DNA of 64,000 nucleotides from Pectobacterium carotovorum (GCF_900129615.1 NZ_FQWI01000011.1:62001-126000); one strand, 5' to 3'; counted from the stretch's first letter, positions 29,746 through 39,337 are shown. The notes: generated from the sequence alone by a model not told the origin. Program-made: numbers and translations.

Positions 29746-31413
29746 TTAGAAACGCTGCCAGTCCCCTTCATCCTGAGCAACAGCGCTTTTTTTCCTCACG
29801 GGAGCAAGACGCGGCGCGGATATTCCAGGTAGCGCGGATACAGAAGCGGAAGCCAGCGCCAGAGGAGTAACCTGCCCCACAATGAACTGCCCCACCAGTT
29901 GGCTCAGCGTACTTGCCTGTTCCTGCAACGACTGCGACGCCGCAGACGCCTCTTCCACCAATGAAGCATTTTGCTGAGTCACATCATCCATCTGGTTAAC
30001 GGCCTGATGCACCTGGCTGATACCCTGGCTTTGTTCCTCAGTCGCCGCCGCGATTTCATTGACTAAATCCGTCACCTGCTGGATCGCATCCTTCATCGCT
30101 GACATGTTTTTCCCTACATCGCTGGCTTGATCAACACCCGCCGACACCAGCGAGTTTGAGGCATCAATCAAATCCTTGATTTCACGCGCCGCCGTAGACG
30201 ACCGCTGTGCCAGCGTGCGCACCTCTCCCGCGACCACCGCAAAACCACGCCCCTGCTCACCGGCACGAGCGGCTTCTACTGCCGCATTCAAGGCAAGGAT
30301 ATTGGTCTGAAACGCGATGCCTTCGATGAGCGCAATGATCTCGGTGATCTTGCCAGAGCTGGTGCGAATGTGTTCCATCGTATTCAGCATCGTATTGACG
30401 GAATCGGCACTATTGATGGAGATCTTGCTGGCATTGCCTGCCAGCAGACTCGCCTGTTGCGTGTTCTCCGCATTCTGGCGCACTGTCTCACTGATTTCCG
30501 TCATACTGGCCGCCGTTTGTTCCAGCGAAGCAGCCTGTTCCTCGGTGCGGGATGACAGATCTTCATTCCCCGCCGCAATTTGCGTCGCCGCGCTGCTCAC
30601 CGACTGCGATGAAGCACTCACCGAAGCCAGCGCTGAGGATACCCGCTGCATCAAGCTGTTAAAGGCACGGGCGGTATTTCCCACTTCATCCTTACGTCGA
30701 TCGTCCGCTTGAATCGTCAGGTCGAGATGGGTACTCACGCTTTCCATCGTTTGACTCATGTTATTCAAACTTTTTCTAATGCCCAGAATGGTTCTCACCG
30801 CGAAAAAGCCGATCAGCAACACGATCAATAACGTACCGGACAACAGGCCAAACCACGTTTGTTCATAGATCTGTTTATTCACCTGACGTAGATCGTCGCC
30901 CATTTTAACATTCAGATCGAATTGCTTACGGTAATTGGCGAGCAGATCACGAACGACCTTTCCCGGACCGTCCATTCCCTGAAGCAGGCCGAGTGCAACG
31001 TCATTCTGGTTCGCTCTTGATGCGTTCAGAAAAATGGGCAGAGAGGTCTGTAGTTTTTTGGTCAGGTCAATCGCTGTATTGGTCAGTTGGCGATCTTCCT
31101 CACTGGAAGCATTATTTTTCAGGTAATACTCATTGAGTGCCTGCATCTCTTCGATATTTTTACTAATGTCTTGCTCAATTGCAGGTAATTTACGGTCATC
31201 ATCCGTCGTCTGATGACGATACAAAAACATCACCAGCGAATTGCTTTTATCTACTAAGTTGTTCAAATCTTTGATGCTCGGAATCGCATTATCCTGAACA
31301 TATTCGAAACGAGACTGGAACCCTGATAACAATGATAAAGTAACAATAACTAATGAAATAAGTGCCAGCGACATTAGCGAAAACGTCAACAGCAGGCGTT
31401 GCGTGATATTCAT
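29746..31413 (-). CDS. Methyl-accepting chemotaxis protein
   Basis: The 555-aa receptor has a first membrane helix (residues ~8-30), a ~155-residue helical periplasmic sensor of 4HB type, and a second helix (~190-210). Then come HAMP and the cytoplasmic signalling coiled coil with the conserved tip [42 protein letters not shown]. The extreme C-terminus DWQRF fits the aromatic-x-x-aromatic pentapeptide that tethers CheR/CheB. The ligand is unknown. It lies between the two iron-binding-protein genes, which is suggestive but not proof of metal or siderophore sensing. Confidence 0.93.
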   Translation of the reverse strand: MNITQRLLLTFSLMSLALISLVIVTLSLLSGFQSRFEYVQDNAIPSIKDLNNLVDKSNSLVMFLYRHQTTDDDRKLPAIEQDISKNIEEMQALNEYYLKNNASSEEDRQLTNTAIDLTKKLQTSLPIFLNASRANQNDVALGLLQGMDGPGKVVRDLLANYRKQFDLNVKMGDDLRQVNKQIYEQTWFGLLSGTLLIVLLIGFFAVRTILGIRKSLNNMSQTMESVSTHLDLTIQADDRRKDEVGNTARAFNSLMQRVSSALASVSASSQSVSSAATQIAAGNEDLSSRTEEQAASLEQTAASMTEISETVRQNAENTQQASLLAGNASKISINSADSVNTMLNTMEHIRTSSGKITEIIALIEGIAFQTNILALNAAVEAARAGEQGRGFAVVAGEVRTLAQRSSTAAREIKDLIDASNSLVSAGVDQASDVGKNMSAMKDAIQQVTDLVNEIAAATEEQSQGISQVHQAVNQMDDVTQQNASLVEEASAASQSLQEQASTLSQLVGQFIVGQVTPLALASASVSALPGISAPRLAPVRKKSAVAQDEGDWQRF

Positions 31414-31782
31414 AACCGCTCCATTTTTTGAATTTTTATACCGTATTTTTTTCCTGATTCCGGTATGTCAAATAAACCGAATCTCCCTCCATACATGGCG
31501 TTTTGCATAAAAATCAGACATACCTTTACCACGTTCAATTATCGCCACAGAAGCGGGTAGCTTGATAGCATCGATCATTAAAATCACTTAATAATCTCAA
31601 AACAATAGCCAAAAACTATCAAAGTAAGATAATCGATCGTCATAAACATCTAACGATCCTGTAATGAGGTTGTAGGAAGGGAAACGTTTGCTTTGTTTTC
31701 CGGCAGGACAAAGAATGCGGTGAAATAAACATCGCCAGTGCTGATGTTGATAGACGATAGAATCAGCGAAAAAAGCACAAAA
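31414..31782. other. Intergenic region upstream of the chemoreceptor
   Basis: About 370 bases without a gene. The sequence is AT-rich and should hold the chemoreceptor promoter. I could not identify a convincing sigma-28 or sigma-70 promoter, or any repeat shared with other parts of the window. Confidence 0.5.
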
Positions 31783-31814
31783 AAAAGCACTGACCGATGA
31801 GATTCAGTGCTTTT
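31783..31814 (-). terminator. Terminator of the second binding-protein gene
   Basis: AAAAGCACTGA (31783-31793) pairs perfectly with TCAGTGCTTTT (31804-31814). On the leftward strand it is followed by TTTGTGCTTTTTT. It lies 45 nt after the stop codon at 31860. Confidence 0.8.
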
Positions 31815-31859
31815 CTATTATCTGGTTTACTGCATTATCTGGTTTACTGTCCGACAGAA

Positions 31860-32987
31860 TTATTTCTTCGCTGGCAGGGTAACCCAATAACCTGGCTGAT
31901 AAGGCAGCGGCAGGAACTTCTCATGGAAGGTACGGAACGTTGCATCAGGATCGATATCCTTAAACAGTTCCGGGTGCATCCATTTTGCTAATACCTGAAT
32001 CGCCACAAACTGATACGGGCTGTCATAGAACTGATGCCAGATGGCATGCGCATTGCCATCGGTTGCTACCGGCAAGGTTTTGAATGCTGAGCGTTCCATC
32101 AGTTTTTGCAAGCGTTGCAGCGCTTCCTTCTGATCGGCTCCCGGTCCAACGCCAACCCAGCCATTCGCCGTGTTGTAGTTTTTCCAGTTAGCTCCAGTCA
32201 CCACCACCACATCCGGGCGAGAGCTGATAATCTGCTCGGGATTCAGCGTACCAAACGTGCCGGGGATGATGTTCTTGGCAATGTTGTCACCGCCAGCGGC
32301 CTCAACCATGCGGCCAAAGTTCTCATCACCAAATGACATACAGCACTCTTCGTCATAGCCGCCAGCACGGTCAATCATCACTTTCGGACGTGGCCCCTGA
32401 TAGTTCTTCAACCGATCGGTGACAAGCTCAATCTGCTCACGACGGAACTTAATGATCTCTTCCGCACGCTGTGGTTTGCCGACCAGTTGGCCCATGATGT
32501 GAATGCTTTTTTCTGCGTTCTCAAACGGCTTCTCGCGGAAATCGATGAACACCACCGGAATACCCAGCGAACTGAGCTTCTCAATCAACTTGCCTTCATC
32601 CGTCGCCGCTTTTGATTCCAGATTCATCAGTACCAAATCCGGCTTCAGCGTCAATGCCTGCTCGACGTTGAAAGTGCCGTCTTTCGCTCCGCCAAAGGTC
32701 GGCAGCTTTTTGATTTCCGGGTATTGCTTTTCGTAAGCCAGATAGCCGTCGTAATCCGCTTTTGGCAGATCGTCACGCCAGCCAACTACGCGCTGGAACG
32801 GTGCCTCGGTATCAAAGGCAGCCAGCAGATAAATCTGTCGACCTTCCCCTAAGATAATCCGCTTCACTTCGGATTTGATTTCTACCTTCCTGCCACTAAC
32901 GTCTTCAATAACAATCGGGTTAGCGCTGGCGACAACGCTCGCACTCAGCCCCAACAGAGCAACGACTGAAAACAGCCATTTCTTCAT
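31860..32987 (-). CDS. Second periplasmic iron-complex binding protein, without its own transporter
   Basis: The 375-aa protein has a signal peptide (KKWLFSVVALLGLSASVVASA) and the same PF01497 fold as the one at 26208. Shared features include IVIEDVSGRKVEIKSEVKRIIL, APFQRVVGW, the paired cysteines (YDEECCMSFGDENFG) and a C-terminal SPYQFVAIQVLAKWMHPELF. It has its own Fur box and terminator, so it is a single-gene unit. No permease or ATPase is beside it on this strand; it may feed the transporter encoded at 27333-29212, which is inference. Confidence 0.82.
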   Translation of the reverse strand: MKKWLFSVVALLGLSASVVASANPIVIEDVSGRKVEIKSEVKRIILGEGRQIYLLAAFDTEAPFQRVVGWRDDLPKADYDGYLAYEKQYPEIKKLPTFGGAKDGTFNVEQALTLKPDLVLMNLESKAATDEGKLIEKLSSLGIPVVFIDFREKPFENAEKSIHIMGQLVGKPQRAEEIIKFRREQIELVTDRLKNYQGPRPKVMIDRAGGYDEECCMSFGDENFGRMVEAAGGDNIAKNIIPGTFGTLNPEQIISSRPDVVVVTGANWKNYNTANGWVGVGPGADQKEALQRLQKLMERSAFKTLPVATDGNAHAIWHQFYDSPYQFVAIQVLAKWMHPELFKDIDPDATFRTFHEKFLPLPYQPGYWVTLPAKK

Positions 32988-33016
32988 TATTATTCCCTTC
33001 TGCGATTATGGTTATA

Positions 33017-33035
33017 AATGATAATAGTTATCATT
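33017..33035. promoter_or_regulatory. Fur box upstream of the second binding protein
   Basis: AATGATAA-TAG-TTATCATT is a perfect inverted repeat of 8+3+8 bases, a close match to the 19-bp Fur consensus. It lies 29 nt before the start codon. Confidence 0.8.
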
Positions 33036-33105
33036 ACTGAAATAATATCCTGCCGTGATTAACAGAAGCAATGGGTTTTTAACGCAGCGTTAATAAAAGG
33101 TAAAA

Positions 33106-34209
33106 TTAGCCGGAGAATGGCCGAATGCCGCCCATCATCGCGGGCTGTGCACTGAGATAAAGCAGGACGCCGGAGCCAACTAAAATCAGCCCACCAGCAA
33201 AAGCCAGAAGAGAAAAAGCCGCACGTTGCCACACGGGCGAGGCACGGTTTGCACCTAAGCGCTCAACCACGCGACGGCAGTAAAAAACCAACACGGCCAG
33301 TGCCGAGATCGTGATTGCCGTTCCGGCAGCCATCACCAGCGCAGAGGCCACGCCCCACCAATACACGCCGATCACTTTAGAGAAAAGCAGCACCAGAATA
33401 GCACCTGAGCACGGGCGCATCCCCATCGCCAGCACAATCATCAGCCGCGTACGCCAGCTGCTATCGCGCTCAAGTTCCTCATTGCTCGGGAGATGGCGGT
33501 GCCCGCAGCCACAGTCGGCATCGTGCTGATGAGGAGAAGAGGAAAGCATAGGCATCGGGCGAAGCGCCATACGTCTATCGGTCGGTACGTTAAGCTGGGT
33601 TGCATTCAAAGAATCTACGTGCAAAGGCGTCACGCGCAAAATCGTCGCGGGCTTAGGCTGCCGAACAAGGACGATATACAGCTGTTTCAACGCGCGGAAA
33701 CAGAGCAGTAGCCCCAGTCCCGCAACGAGCACGAAGCTCCCCTTTTCCATCCAGAAACTGCTGTTATGCAACGTTCGACTCGACAGTTGCAAAATCCCTA
33801 ATACCACGGTCACCAGCGCGACTGCCATCAGCCCCTGAACCAGCGACGCGGCAAGCGTCAACTTCAGGCTGCTTTTCAGCTTCGACGGATGTGTCACCAG
33901 ATAGGTCATGATGACGACTTTACCGTGCCCCGGCCCGACGGCATGAAGCACGCCATAGACCAGACTGAACATCATCAGGCTCAGCCCCGCCTGATGCGGC
34001 TGCTGTTCCACCATCTGCAACAGATGCGACATCTGCTGATGCAGCGATTTCTGCCAGATCGCGCTTTGCAGCACGATTTGCGGCCAGTATCCGACGATGT
34101 AATGCAGCGCTGAGGCCAGCAGTGCCAAAAACAGCCACAGCGGCCACAGATCGCGCAATCGGCTCAACAACGGGCGCTGACGCGGCAGCGAGCCGAGGTT
34201 CACTGACAT
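33106..34209 (-). CDS. NicO-family nickel/cobalt (or other divalent metal) transporter
   Basis: The 367-aa membrane protein has the NicO/RcnA-type motif VLHAVGPGHGKVVIMTYL and a second conserved segment MGMRPCSGAILVLLFSKV. A cytoplasmic or periplasmic loop between them is rich in metal ligands (HQHDADCGCGHRH). About six membrane helices are visible. Homologues move Ni2+ or Co2+; some are linked to zinc. It overlaps the DUF1007 gene by 10 nt, and the pair recurs in many bacteria as a predicted metal transport module. Direction and metal are not shown. Confidence 0.85.
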   Translation of the reverse strand: MSVNLGSLPRQRPLLSRLRDLWPLWLFLALLASALHYIVGYWPQIVLQSAIWQKSLHQQMSHLLQMVEQQPHQAGLSLMMFSLVYGVLHAVGPGHGKVVIMTYLVTHPSKLKSSLKLTLAASLVQGLMAVALVTVVLGILQLSSRTLHNSSFWMEKGSFVLVAGLGLLLCFRALKQLYIVLVRQPKPATILRVTPLHVDSLNATQLNVPTDRRMALRPMPMLSSSPHQHDADCGCGHRHLPSNEELERDSSWRTRLMIVLAMGMRPCSGAILVLLFSKVIGVYWWGVASALVMAAGTAITISALAVLVFYCRRVVERLGANRASPVWQRAAFSLLAFAGGLILVGSGVLLYLSAQPAMMGGIRPFSG

Positions 34210-34859
34210 TGCAACGTCACCCGCTGTGCAAACTGTTTCCCCAGCTCCATGTCTTCATCCGGCGCATCGTTCTTATCCAACGACAGCGCATAGGATTGCA
34301 GTTCAGCATTAGGTTCCGGCGTGACGAGCGAGGTTTTACAACGTGAAGCCAGCGCAGGTGCGAGCGTAACGGCCTTGTCATTCTGGTAGGACATATCGAC
34401 AAAGTAGGTAGGGTCATAAGTAGAAATCAGCAAAGGCTTGCCGGCCAGCGGCTGTGGATGCGCCAGCGGCAGCACAAACTCCAGTACCGCCTGATTGCCT
34501 TTGCGGGAAAGATGATACTCCGTTGGCATCGGTGCATATTTCACGGGCTGACCATCACGATAAATATCGGTGAAATAGTGCTGCCCTAACACATTCGCCA
34601 TCACTTCCGCCGCCAGCTTTTTCCAGACTTCAGAGTCCTTCTTCGCCTTCCCTGCGTCATACAACAGGTCGGCAGACGTGATGGGATCCATCGTCCACAG
34701 CATACGTAAACCGGTGATGTTGTCGTTCTTGCTCTCAACTGTCGTCTGCATATCAATAAAACTGTGTGGGTGAGCGAAAACGGGCTGGCCGAATGCCAAA
34801 CCTGTCATCAGCAACGTTATCCGTCCGCACCACCGTTTCAAAGCGTTATAATGTAACAT
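34200..34859 (-). CDS. DUF1007 periplasmic protein paired with the NicO transporter
   Basis: ATG 34857-34859 gives 219 aa (MLHYNALKRWCGRITLLMTG); an in-frame GTG lies four codons upstream. A signal peptide ends QPVFA and the mature protein starts HPHSFIDMQ, whose histidines are typical of DUF1007 and could bind metal. Its 3' end overlaps the NicO gene, so the two are translated together. A Zur-like palindrome covers its start codon. There are only 43 nt between it and hcaT, so its promoter must overlap the end of hcaT or it is transcribed from hcaT. Confidence 0.8.
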   Translation of the reverse strand: MLHYNALKRWCGRITLLMTGLAFGQPVFAHPHSFIDMQTTVESKNDNITGLRMLWTMDPITSADLLYDAGKAKKDSEVWKKLAAEVMANVLGQHYFTDIYRDGQPVKYAPMPTEYHLSRKGNQAVLEFVLPLAHPQPLAGKPLLISTYDPTYFVDMSYQNDKAVTLAPALASRCKTSLVTPEPNAELQSYALSLDKNDAPDEDMELGKQFAQRVTLQCQ

Positions 34860-34863
34860 TATT
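34844..34863. promoter_or_regulatory. Candidate Zur box overlapping the DUF1007 start
   Basis: The sequence CGTTATAATGTAACATTATT resembles the gamma-proteobacterial Zur palindrome (TGTTATA-AT-ATAACA type), with one mismatch near the centre. It overlaps the chosen start codon, which would let Zur block initiation. The match was made by eye. Confidence 0.4.
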
Positions 34864-34902
34864 TTTACCACACTACGTTATCTTGACAGTACACGCCATT
34901 TC

Positions 34903-36063
34903 TTACGCCTTTTCGACAGCAGTATGGTGGCTGACAGAAGGCCGAATAAACAGGGCCGGAACCGCCAGCAGCGCCATCACCCAGAACGTACCGCCCTGTA
35001 GGTGTTCGAACAGGAAACCGGACACCATCGTCATCACCGCGATACTCCCGCCCATTGCCAGAGCAGAATACACCGCCTGTAGCCGCAGAATGTCACCACC
35101 GGTACGTGCAGCGATAAAGCGCATGGCCGCCAGATGGCACACGGTGAACGTACCGCAGTGCAATATCTGTATCACAATCAGCCACGGCAGAGCCACTGTC
35201 GCGCCCATCAAGCCCCAGCGCACCACGCCACATGCGGCCGAGAGCAAAAGAAGCTGTCTCGCACTCCAGCGTCGGAACAGGCGCTGGCTGAAAGTAAAGA
35301 TGACAATCTCCGCAACCACGCCTAACGACCAGAGATAGCCGATAATCGAGGCGGAATAGCCCGAATCCTGCCAATAAATGACGCTGAAACCATAGTAAGC
35401 CGCGTGTGCCCCTTGCAGCAGCGACACGCAAAGCAGGAAGCGCCATACCGCCGGTTCGGCCAGCAATCGTTTCCACGGCGTGACGCTAACCGACTGGGCT
35501 GTCGACGTTGCCGCTTGCGGCATCACGCTGGGACGAAGCAGCATGCCTAATAGCATCACAACCAGCCCTGCGCTGAGGATTGCCAGAATCGCCGGATGTC
35601 CCCAGATAGCGACCAGTTCACCCGTTGCAGCAGAAGCGATAACAAACGCTATCGAGCCCCAGACACGCACCTTGCCATAATCCATCACGACCTGCCGCTG
35701 CCAGGTCGCGGCCAATGCATCGGTCAGCGGCACCAGCGGTGCGAAAAACAGGTTAAACCCGATCATCACTATCATCAGCCACAGCCAGGCATTCCCCAGC
35801 CAGAAACCGACGGCCAGCGCCAGTGACAGCAACGCCAGCCCACGTAATACCGTAATTAATTTGGACGGATCTTTCACGCTGGGCGTGATGACCAGACTGC
35901 CGACGAAGCGCGCCACCAGCCCCGCTCCCAACAGCATGCCGATCGACTCAGCGGACAGCCCCTCGCCTTTCAGCCATCCGCCCCAAAACGGCAGGAAAAC
36001 ACCATAGCAAAAAAAGTAGGTGAAATAGCTCAGCGCCAACCAGCGCGTCGATTGCAAAACCAT
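34903..36063 (-). CDS. hcaT: MFS transporter HcaT (3-phenylpropionate transporter family)
   Basis: The 386-aa protein begins MVLQSTRWLALSYFTYFFCYGVFLPFW and is close to E. coli HcaT over its whole length (GLVARFVGSLVI, VPLTDALAATWQ, LLQGAHAAYYGFSVIYWQ, QILHCGTFTVCHLAAMRFIAAR). Twelve membrane helices are expected. In E. coli it is the putative permease for 3-phenylpropionate; the hca catabolic genes are not in this window, so the substrate here is uncertain. It lies beside glyA as in related genomes. Confidence 0.9.
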   Translation of the reverse strand: MVLQSTRWLALSYFTYFFCYGVFLPFWGGWLKGEGLSAESIGMLLGAGLVARFVGSLVITPSVKDPSKLITVLRGLALLSLALAVGFWLGNAWLWLMIVMIGFNLFFAPLVPLTDALAATWQRQVVMDYGKVRVWGSIAFVIASAATGELVAIWGHPAILAILSAGLVVMLLGMLLRPSVMPQAATSTAQSVSVTPWKRLLAEPAVWRFLLCVSLLQGAHAAYYGFSVIYWQDSGYSASIIGYLWSLGVVAEIVIFTFSQRLFRRWSARQLLLLSAACGVVRWGLMGATVALPWLIVIQILHCGTFTVCHLAAMRFIAARTGGDILRLQAVYSALAMGGSIAVMTMVSGFLFEHLQGGTFWVMALLAVPALFIRPSVSHHTAVEKA

Positions 36064-36266
36064 GATTCCTCCCTTTCGGTGACGAACTCCCCTAGCTTCG
36101 GCACTTTTTTGCCGGTTACTGTGTCAGAGTGCACACGGCGGCGCAACGCGTTATTCGTCATTAAACGCGAACGGAGATACCAGCCCGATCGACAGGCATA
36201 AAAAATTTCCGGGAGAAATTTTTAACGTTGCGTCAGCAACGGCCCGCAGGGATAGCCGCCATAAAA

Positions 36267-36290
36267 AACGCCAGCACTCAGGCTGGCGTT
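36267..36290 (-). terminator. glyA terminator
   Basis: AACGCCAGC (36267-36275) pairs with GCTGGCGTT (36282-36290). On the leftward strand the hairpin is followed by TTTTTATGG, a classical terminator 40 nt after the glyA stop. Confidence 0.85.
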
Positions 36291-36330
36291 TGGGAAGTGT
36301 TCCGACAGTGATGTCAGAGAAAATGCCGAA

Positions 36331-37584
36331 TTATGCGTAAACCGGGAAGCGGGCGCAGATATCCAGAACTTTCTGTTTCACGCGTTCAATGGTCGCCTCG
36401 TCGTTGATGTTGTCTAACACATCACAGATCCAGCCAGCCAGTTCACGTACTTCCGCTTCTTTAAAGCCACGACGGGTTGCCGCTGGTGTACCGATACGGA
36501 TACCGGAAGTCACAAACGGGCTCTTCGGATCGTTAGGCACGCTGTTTTTGTTCACGGTGATGTTTGCACGGCCCAGCGCAGCATCAGCTTCTTTACCGGT
36601 CAGATTTTTGCTCACCAGATCCAGCAGGAACAGGTGGTTGCTGGTTGCACCAGAAACGACGTTAAAACCACGTGACAGGAAAACTTCAACCATTGCTTTG
36701 GCGTTTTTCGCGACCTGCTGCTGATAAACCTTGAATTCAGGCTCCATCGCTTCTTTCAGCGCAACCGCTTTACCCGCGATAACGTGCATCAACGGGCCGC
36801 CCTGACCGCCAGGGAAAACAGCTGAGTTCAGTTTTTTGTACAGCTCTTCGTCGCCGCCTTTCGCCAGAATCAGGCCACCGCGTGGGCCAGCCAGCGTTTT
36901 GTGCGTGGTGGTGGTCACGATGTGAGCATGAGGAACCGGGTTAGGGTAAACATCTGCGGCAATCAGACCGGCAACGTGTGCCATATCAACAAACAGGTAA
37001 GCACCGATGCTGTCAGCGATTTCACGCATCTTCGCCCAGTCAACCACGCCAGAGTAAGCAGAGAAACCGCCAACGATCATTTTTGGCTTATGCGTACGCG
37101 CCAGTTCAGCCATTTCGTCGTAATCGATCTTGCCGCTTTCGTCGATGCCGTAAGGAATGACGTTATACAGTTTGCCCGACAGGTTAACCGGAGAACCGTG
37201 CGTCAGGTGACCACCATGTGCCAGGTTCATACCCAGAATGGTGTCGCCCGGCTGCAGCAGCGCGGTGTAAACGGCAAAGTTCGCCTGAGAGCCGGAGTGC
37301 GGCTGCACGTTGGCATAATCTGCACCGAACAGCGCTTTCGCACGGTCGATCGCCAGTTGCTCAACGATATCAACATACTCACAGCCGCCGTAGTAACGTT
37401 TGCCCGGATAACCTTCAGCATACTTGTTCGTCAGCTGAGACCCTTGAGCCTGCATAACGCGTGGGCTGGTGTAGTTTTCTGACGCAATCAGTTCAATGTG
37501 CTCTTCCTGACGCACCACTTCTTGCTCCATTGCTTGCCACAGGTCGGCATCATAATCGGCAATGTTCATTTCACGCTTTAACAT
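36331..37584 (-). CDS. glyA: Serine hydroxymethyltransferase
   Basis: The 417-aa PLP enzyme begins [20 protein letters not shown] and carries the PLP lysine in [15 protein letters not shown]. It is near-identical in pattern to E. coli GlyA. It converts serine and tetrahydrofolate to glycine and 5,10-methylene-THF, the main one-carbon source. It is divergent from hmp, and a PurR-type box lies in the shared upstream region. Confidence 0.98.
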   Translation of the reverse strand: MLKREMNIADYDADLWQAMEQEVVRQEEHIELIASENYTSPRVMQAQGSQLTNKYAEGYPGKRYYGGCEYVDIVEQLAIDRAKALFGADYANVQPHSGSQANFAVYTALLQPGDTILGMNLAHGGHLTHGSPVNLSGKLYNVIPYGIDESGKIDYDEMAELARTHKPKMIVGGFSAYSGVVDWAKMREIADSIGAYLFVDMAHVAGLIAADVYPNPVPHAHIVTTTTHKTLAGPRGGLILAKGGDEELYKKLNSAVFPGGQGGPLMHVIAGKAVALKEAMEPEFKVYQQQVAKNAKAMVEVFLSRGFNVVSGATSNHLFLLDLVSKNLTGKEADAALGRANITVNKNSVPNDPKSPFVTSGIRIGTPAATRRGFKEAEVRELAGWICDVLDNINDEATIERVKQKVLDICARFPVYA

Positions 37585-37891
37585 CCGGATCTCCTGACTC
37601 AGCTAACATAAATATACTGGGAATTAATGGCCCATTTGGGAATTGGGCTACCCTTTTGGGGAATGGCGTATAGTGTAAACCGTTTTTCCCTAATGAAGAT
37701 AGGTCTTGACAGAGGTTTTTACGCAAACGATTAGCTACAGGCAGCACAAGGCTTCAGCAAATATCTGTTGCGCAGTGGTAAACGGATTTTTCTTCATTCT
37801 CAACCTGCTATTTCTTCATGTTATTCCCTTTGGCTCCGCCTAAAAACCCCTACCACCAAAAAGGTAATTTACAGCAGCGGACAAACCCAAT
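37585..37891. other. Divergent glyA-hmp regulatory region
   Basis: A 360-nt intergenic region separates glyA and hmp. It contains a PurR-type box at 37721-37736 and an NsrR-type box at 37892-37914. I saw no gene or repeat in it. A MetR site, known in E. coli at this position, could not be recognised. Confidence 0.6.
37721..37736. promoter_or_regulatory. PurR-type box upstream of glyA
   Basis: ACGCAAACGATTAGCT matches the PurR consensus ACGCAAACGTTTGCGT at 12 of 16 positions, with the left half-site complete. In E. coli glyA is repressed by PurR from this region. Confidence 0.5.
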
Positions 37892-37914
37892 AAGATGCAT
37901 ATAAAATACAACTT
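37892..37914. promoter_or_regulatory. NsrR box upstream of hmp
   Basis: A 23-bp sequence beginning AAGATGCAT and ending ACAACTT closely matches the NsrR operator (AAGATGCAT-TTAAA-ATGCATCTT type). It lies 31 nt before hmp, where nitric-oxide-sensitive NsrR would repress. Confidence 0.75.
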
Positions 37915-37944
37915 ATAAGTCATGCCAATAAATAAGGAGTCACC

Positions 37945-39135
37945 ATGCTGGATAACCAAACTATCGCCATCGTTAAATCGACCATTCCTCTGCTGGCGGA
38001 AACCGGCCCGAAACTGACCGCGCATTTTTACGATCGCATGTTTACGCATAACCCTGAGCTCAAAGATATTTTTAACATGAGCAACCAGCGCAATGGCGAT
38101 CAGCGTGAAGCGCTGTTCAATGCCATCTGTGCTTATGCAACGAATATTGAAAACCTGGCCGCGCTGCTGCCTGCGGTTGAGCGCATCGCCCAGAAGCACG
38201 CTAGCTTTAACATTCAGGCCGATCAGTATCAGATCGTGGGTAATCACTTATTGGCCACGCTGGATGAACTGTTTAGCCCAGGGCAAGAAGTACTGGATGC
38301 CTGGGGTAAAGCCTATGGCGTGCTGGCGAATGTCTTCATTCAGCGCGAAGGCGATATCTACCGCAGCACAGAAGCGAAAAACGGCGGCTGGAGCGGTGTG
38401 CGACCTTTCCGTATCGTGAACAAGCAGCCACAAAGCTCGGTGATTACCAGCTTCACACTGGAACCCACCGACGGCCAGCCTATTGCTGATTTTCAGCCGG
38501 GCCAATATCTGGCGGTTTACATCAAGCATGACAGTTTTGCCAATCAGGAGATTCGCCAATACTCTCTGACTCATGCGCCGAATGGAAAGTCCTACCGAAT
38601 TGCGGTTAAACGCGAAGCACAAGGCACCGTTTCCGGCTATCTGCATGATACCGCTCGCGAAGGCGATATCATTCATCTGGCGGCTCCGCACGGCGATTTC
38701 TTCCTTGATATCCCAACCGACACACCCGTTGCCCTGATTTCCGGTGGCGTGGGGCAAACCCCGATGCTGGGCATGCTGCATACGCTCAAGCAGCAGGGTC
38801 ATCAGGCGAAGGTGCTATGGCTGCACGCGGCAGAAAACGGCACAGCGCATGCATTTGCGGATGAAATCGAACAAACAGGCCAGTCACTGCCACAGTTCCA
38901 GCATCATATTTGGTATCGCGAACCGCAGCAGGCCGATCGTCCGGGTGAGGATTATCATCACAGCGGGCTGATGCAATTGGCCTCGTTAAAAGAGGAATTA
39001 ACCACGCCTGATATGCACTATTACCTGTGCGGCCCTGTCGTTTTCATGCAGTTTATCGCACAGCAGTTGCTGGCTATGGGTATCCCCGCTGAGCAACTGC
39101 ATTACGAATGTTTTGGTCCGCATAAAGTTGTCTAA
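37945..39135 (+). CDS. hmp: Flavohemoglobin, nitric oxide dioxygenase
   Basis: The 396-aa protein starts [19 protein letters not shown]. It has a globin domain (~1-140), an FAD-binding domain ([22 protein letters not shown]) and an NAD(P)H-binding domain ([19 protein letters not shown]) ending with the family C-terminus [11 protein letters not shown]. It converts NO to nitrate with O2 and NAD(P)H, protecting against host or self-made NO. An NsrR box upstream agrees with that role. Confidence 0.98.
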   Translation: MLDNQTIAIVKSTIPLLAETGPKLTAHFYDRMFTHNPELKDIFNMSNQRNGDQREALFNAICAYATNIENLAALLPAVERIAQKHASFNIQADQYQIVGNHLLATLDELFSPGQEVLDAWGKAYGVLANVFIQREGDIYRSTEAKNGGWSGVRPFRIVNKQPQSSVITSFTLEPTDGQPIADFQPGQYLAVYIKHDSFANQEIRQYSLTHAPNGKSYRIAVKREAQGTVSGYLHDTAREGDIIHLAAPHGDFFLDIPTDTPVALISGGVGQTPMLGMLHTLKQQGHQAKVLWLHAAENGTAHAFADEIEQTGQSLPQFQHHIWYREPQQADRPGEDYHHSGLMQLASLKEELTTPDMHYYLCGPVVFMQFIAQQLLAMGIPAEQLHYECFGPHKVV

Positions 39136-39160
39136 CCCTCATTGATAACGGATCAAACCC

Positions 39161-39182
39161 AAAGGTCGCTTTTGCGGCCTTT
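39161..39182 (+). terminator. hmp terminator
   Basis: AAAGGTCGC pairs with GCGGCCTTT (one G-U pair) around a TTTT loop, followed by a T tract (TTTTTCATC). It lies 25 nt after the hmp stop. Confidence 0.8.
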
Positions 39183-39295
39183 TTTTCATCTTTCAGAAAG
39201 CCACCGCCTGTAAAACACCTTATTGATCACAAATCTATATGCCAGTACGGCAGTGCTCCGCTAAAAAAGAGGTGGGTCACAAAAAACAAGACATT

Positions 39296-39315
39296 ATTAA
39301 AATAACATTTCACTT
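39296..39315. promoter_or_regulatory. KdgR box upstream of paeY
   Basis: ATTAAAATAACATTTCACTT agrees with the KdgR consensus AATRAAAYRNYRTTTYATTT at 18 of 20 positions. KdgR represses pectinolysis genes in soft-rot bacteria and is released by KDG and related pectin breakdown products. Confidence 0.7.
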
Positions 39316-39317
39316 TT

Positions 39318-39337
39318 AATGAATAGTTATTTCACCG
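39318..39337. promoter_or_regulatory. Second KdgR-like box upstream of paeY
   Basis: AATGAATAGTTATTTCACCG agrees with the KdgR consensus at 15 of 20 positions and starts 22 bp after the first box, two helical turns away. It would put two dimers on the same DNA face. Confidence 0.45.

Noticed and set aside
36201-36223. AAAAATTTC/GAAATTTTT inverted repeat upstream of hcaT
   Set aside because: It is AT-only at the base and matches no known operator; too weak to list as a feature.
39205-39235. CRP site upstream of paeY (GATCACAAAT half-site)
   Set aside because: Only one half-site is recognisable; the other half does not fit TGTGA.
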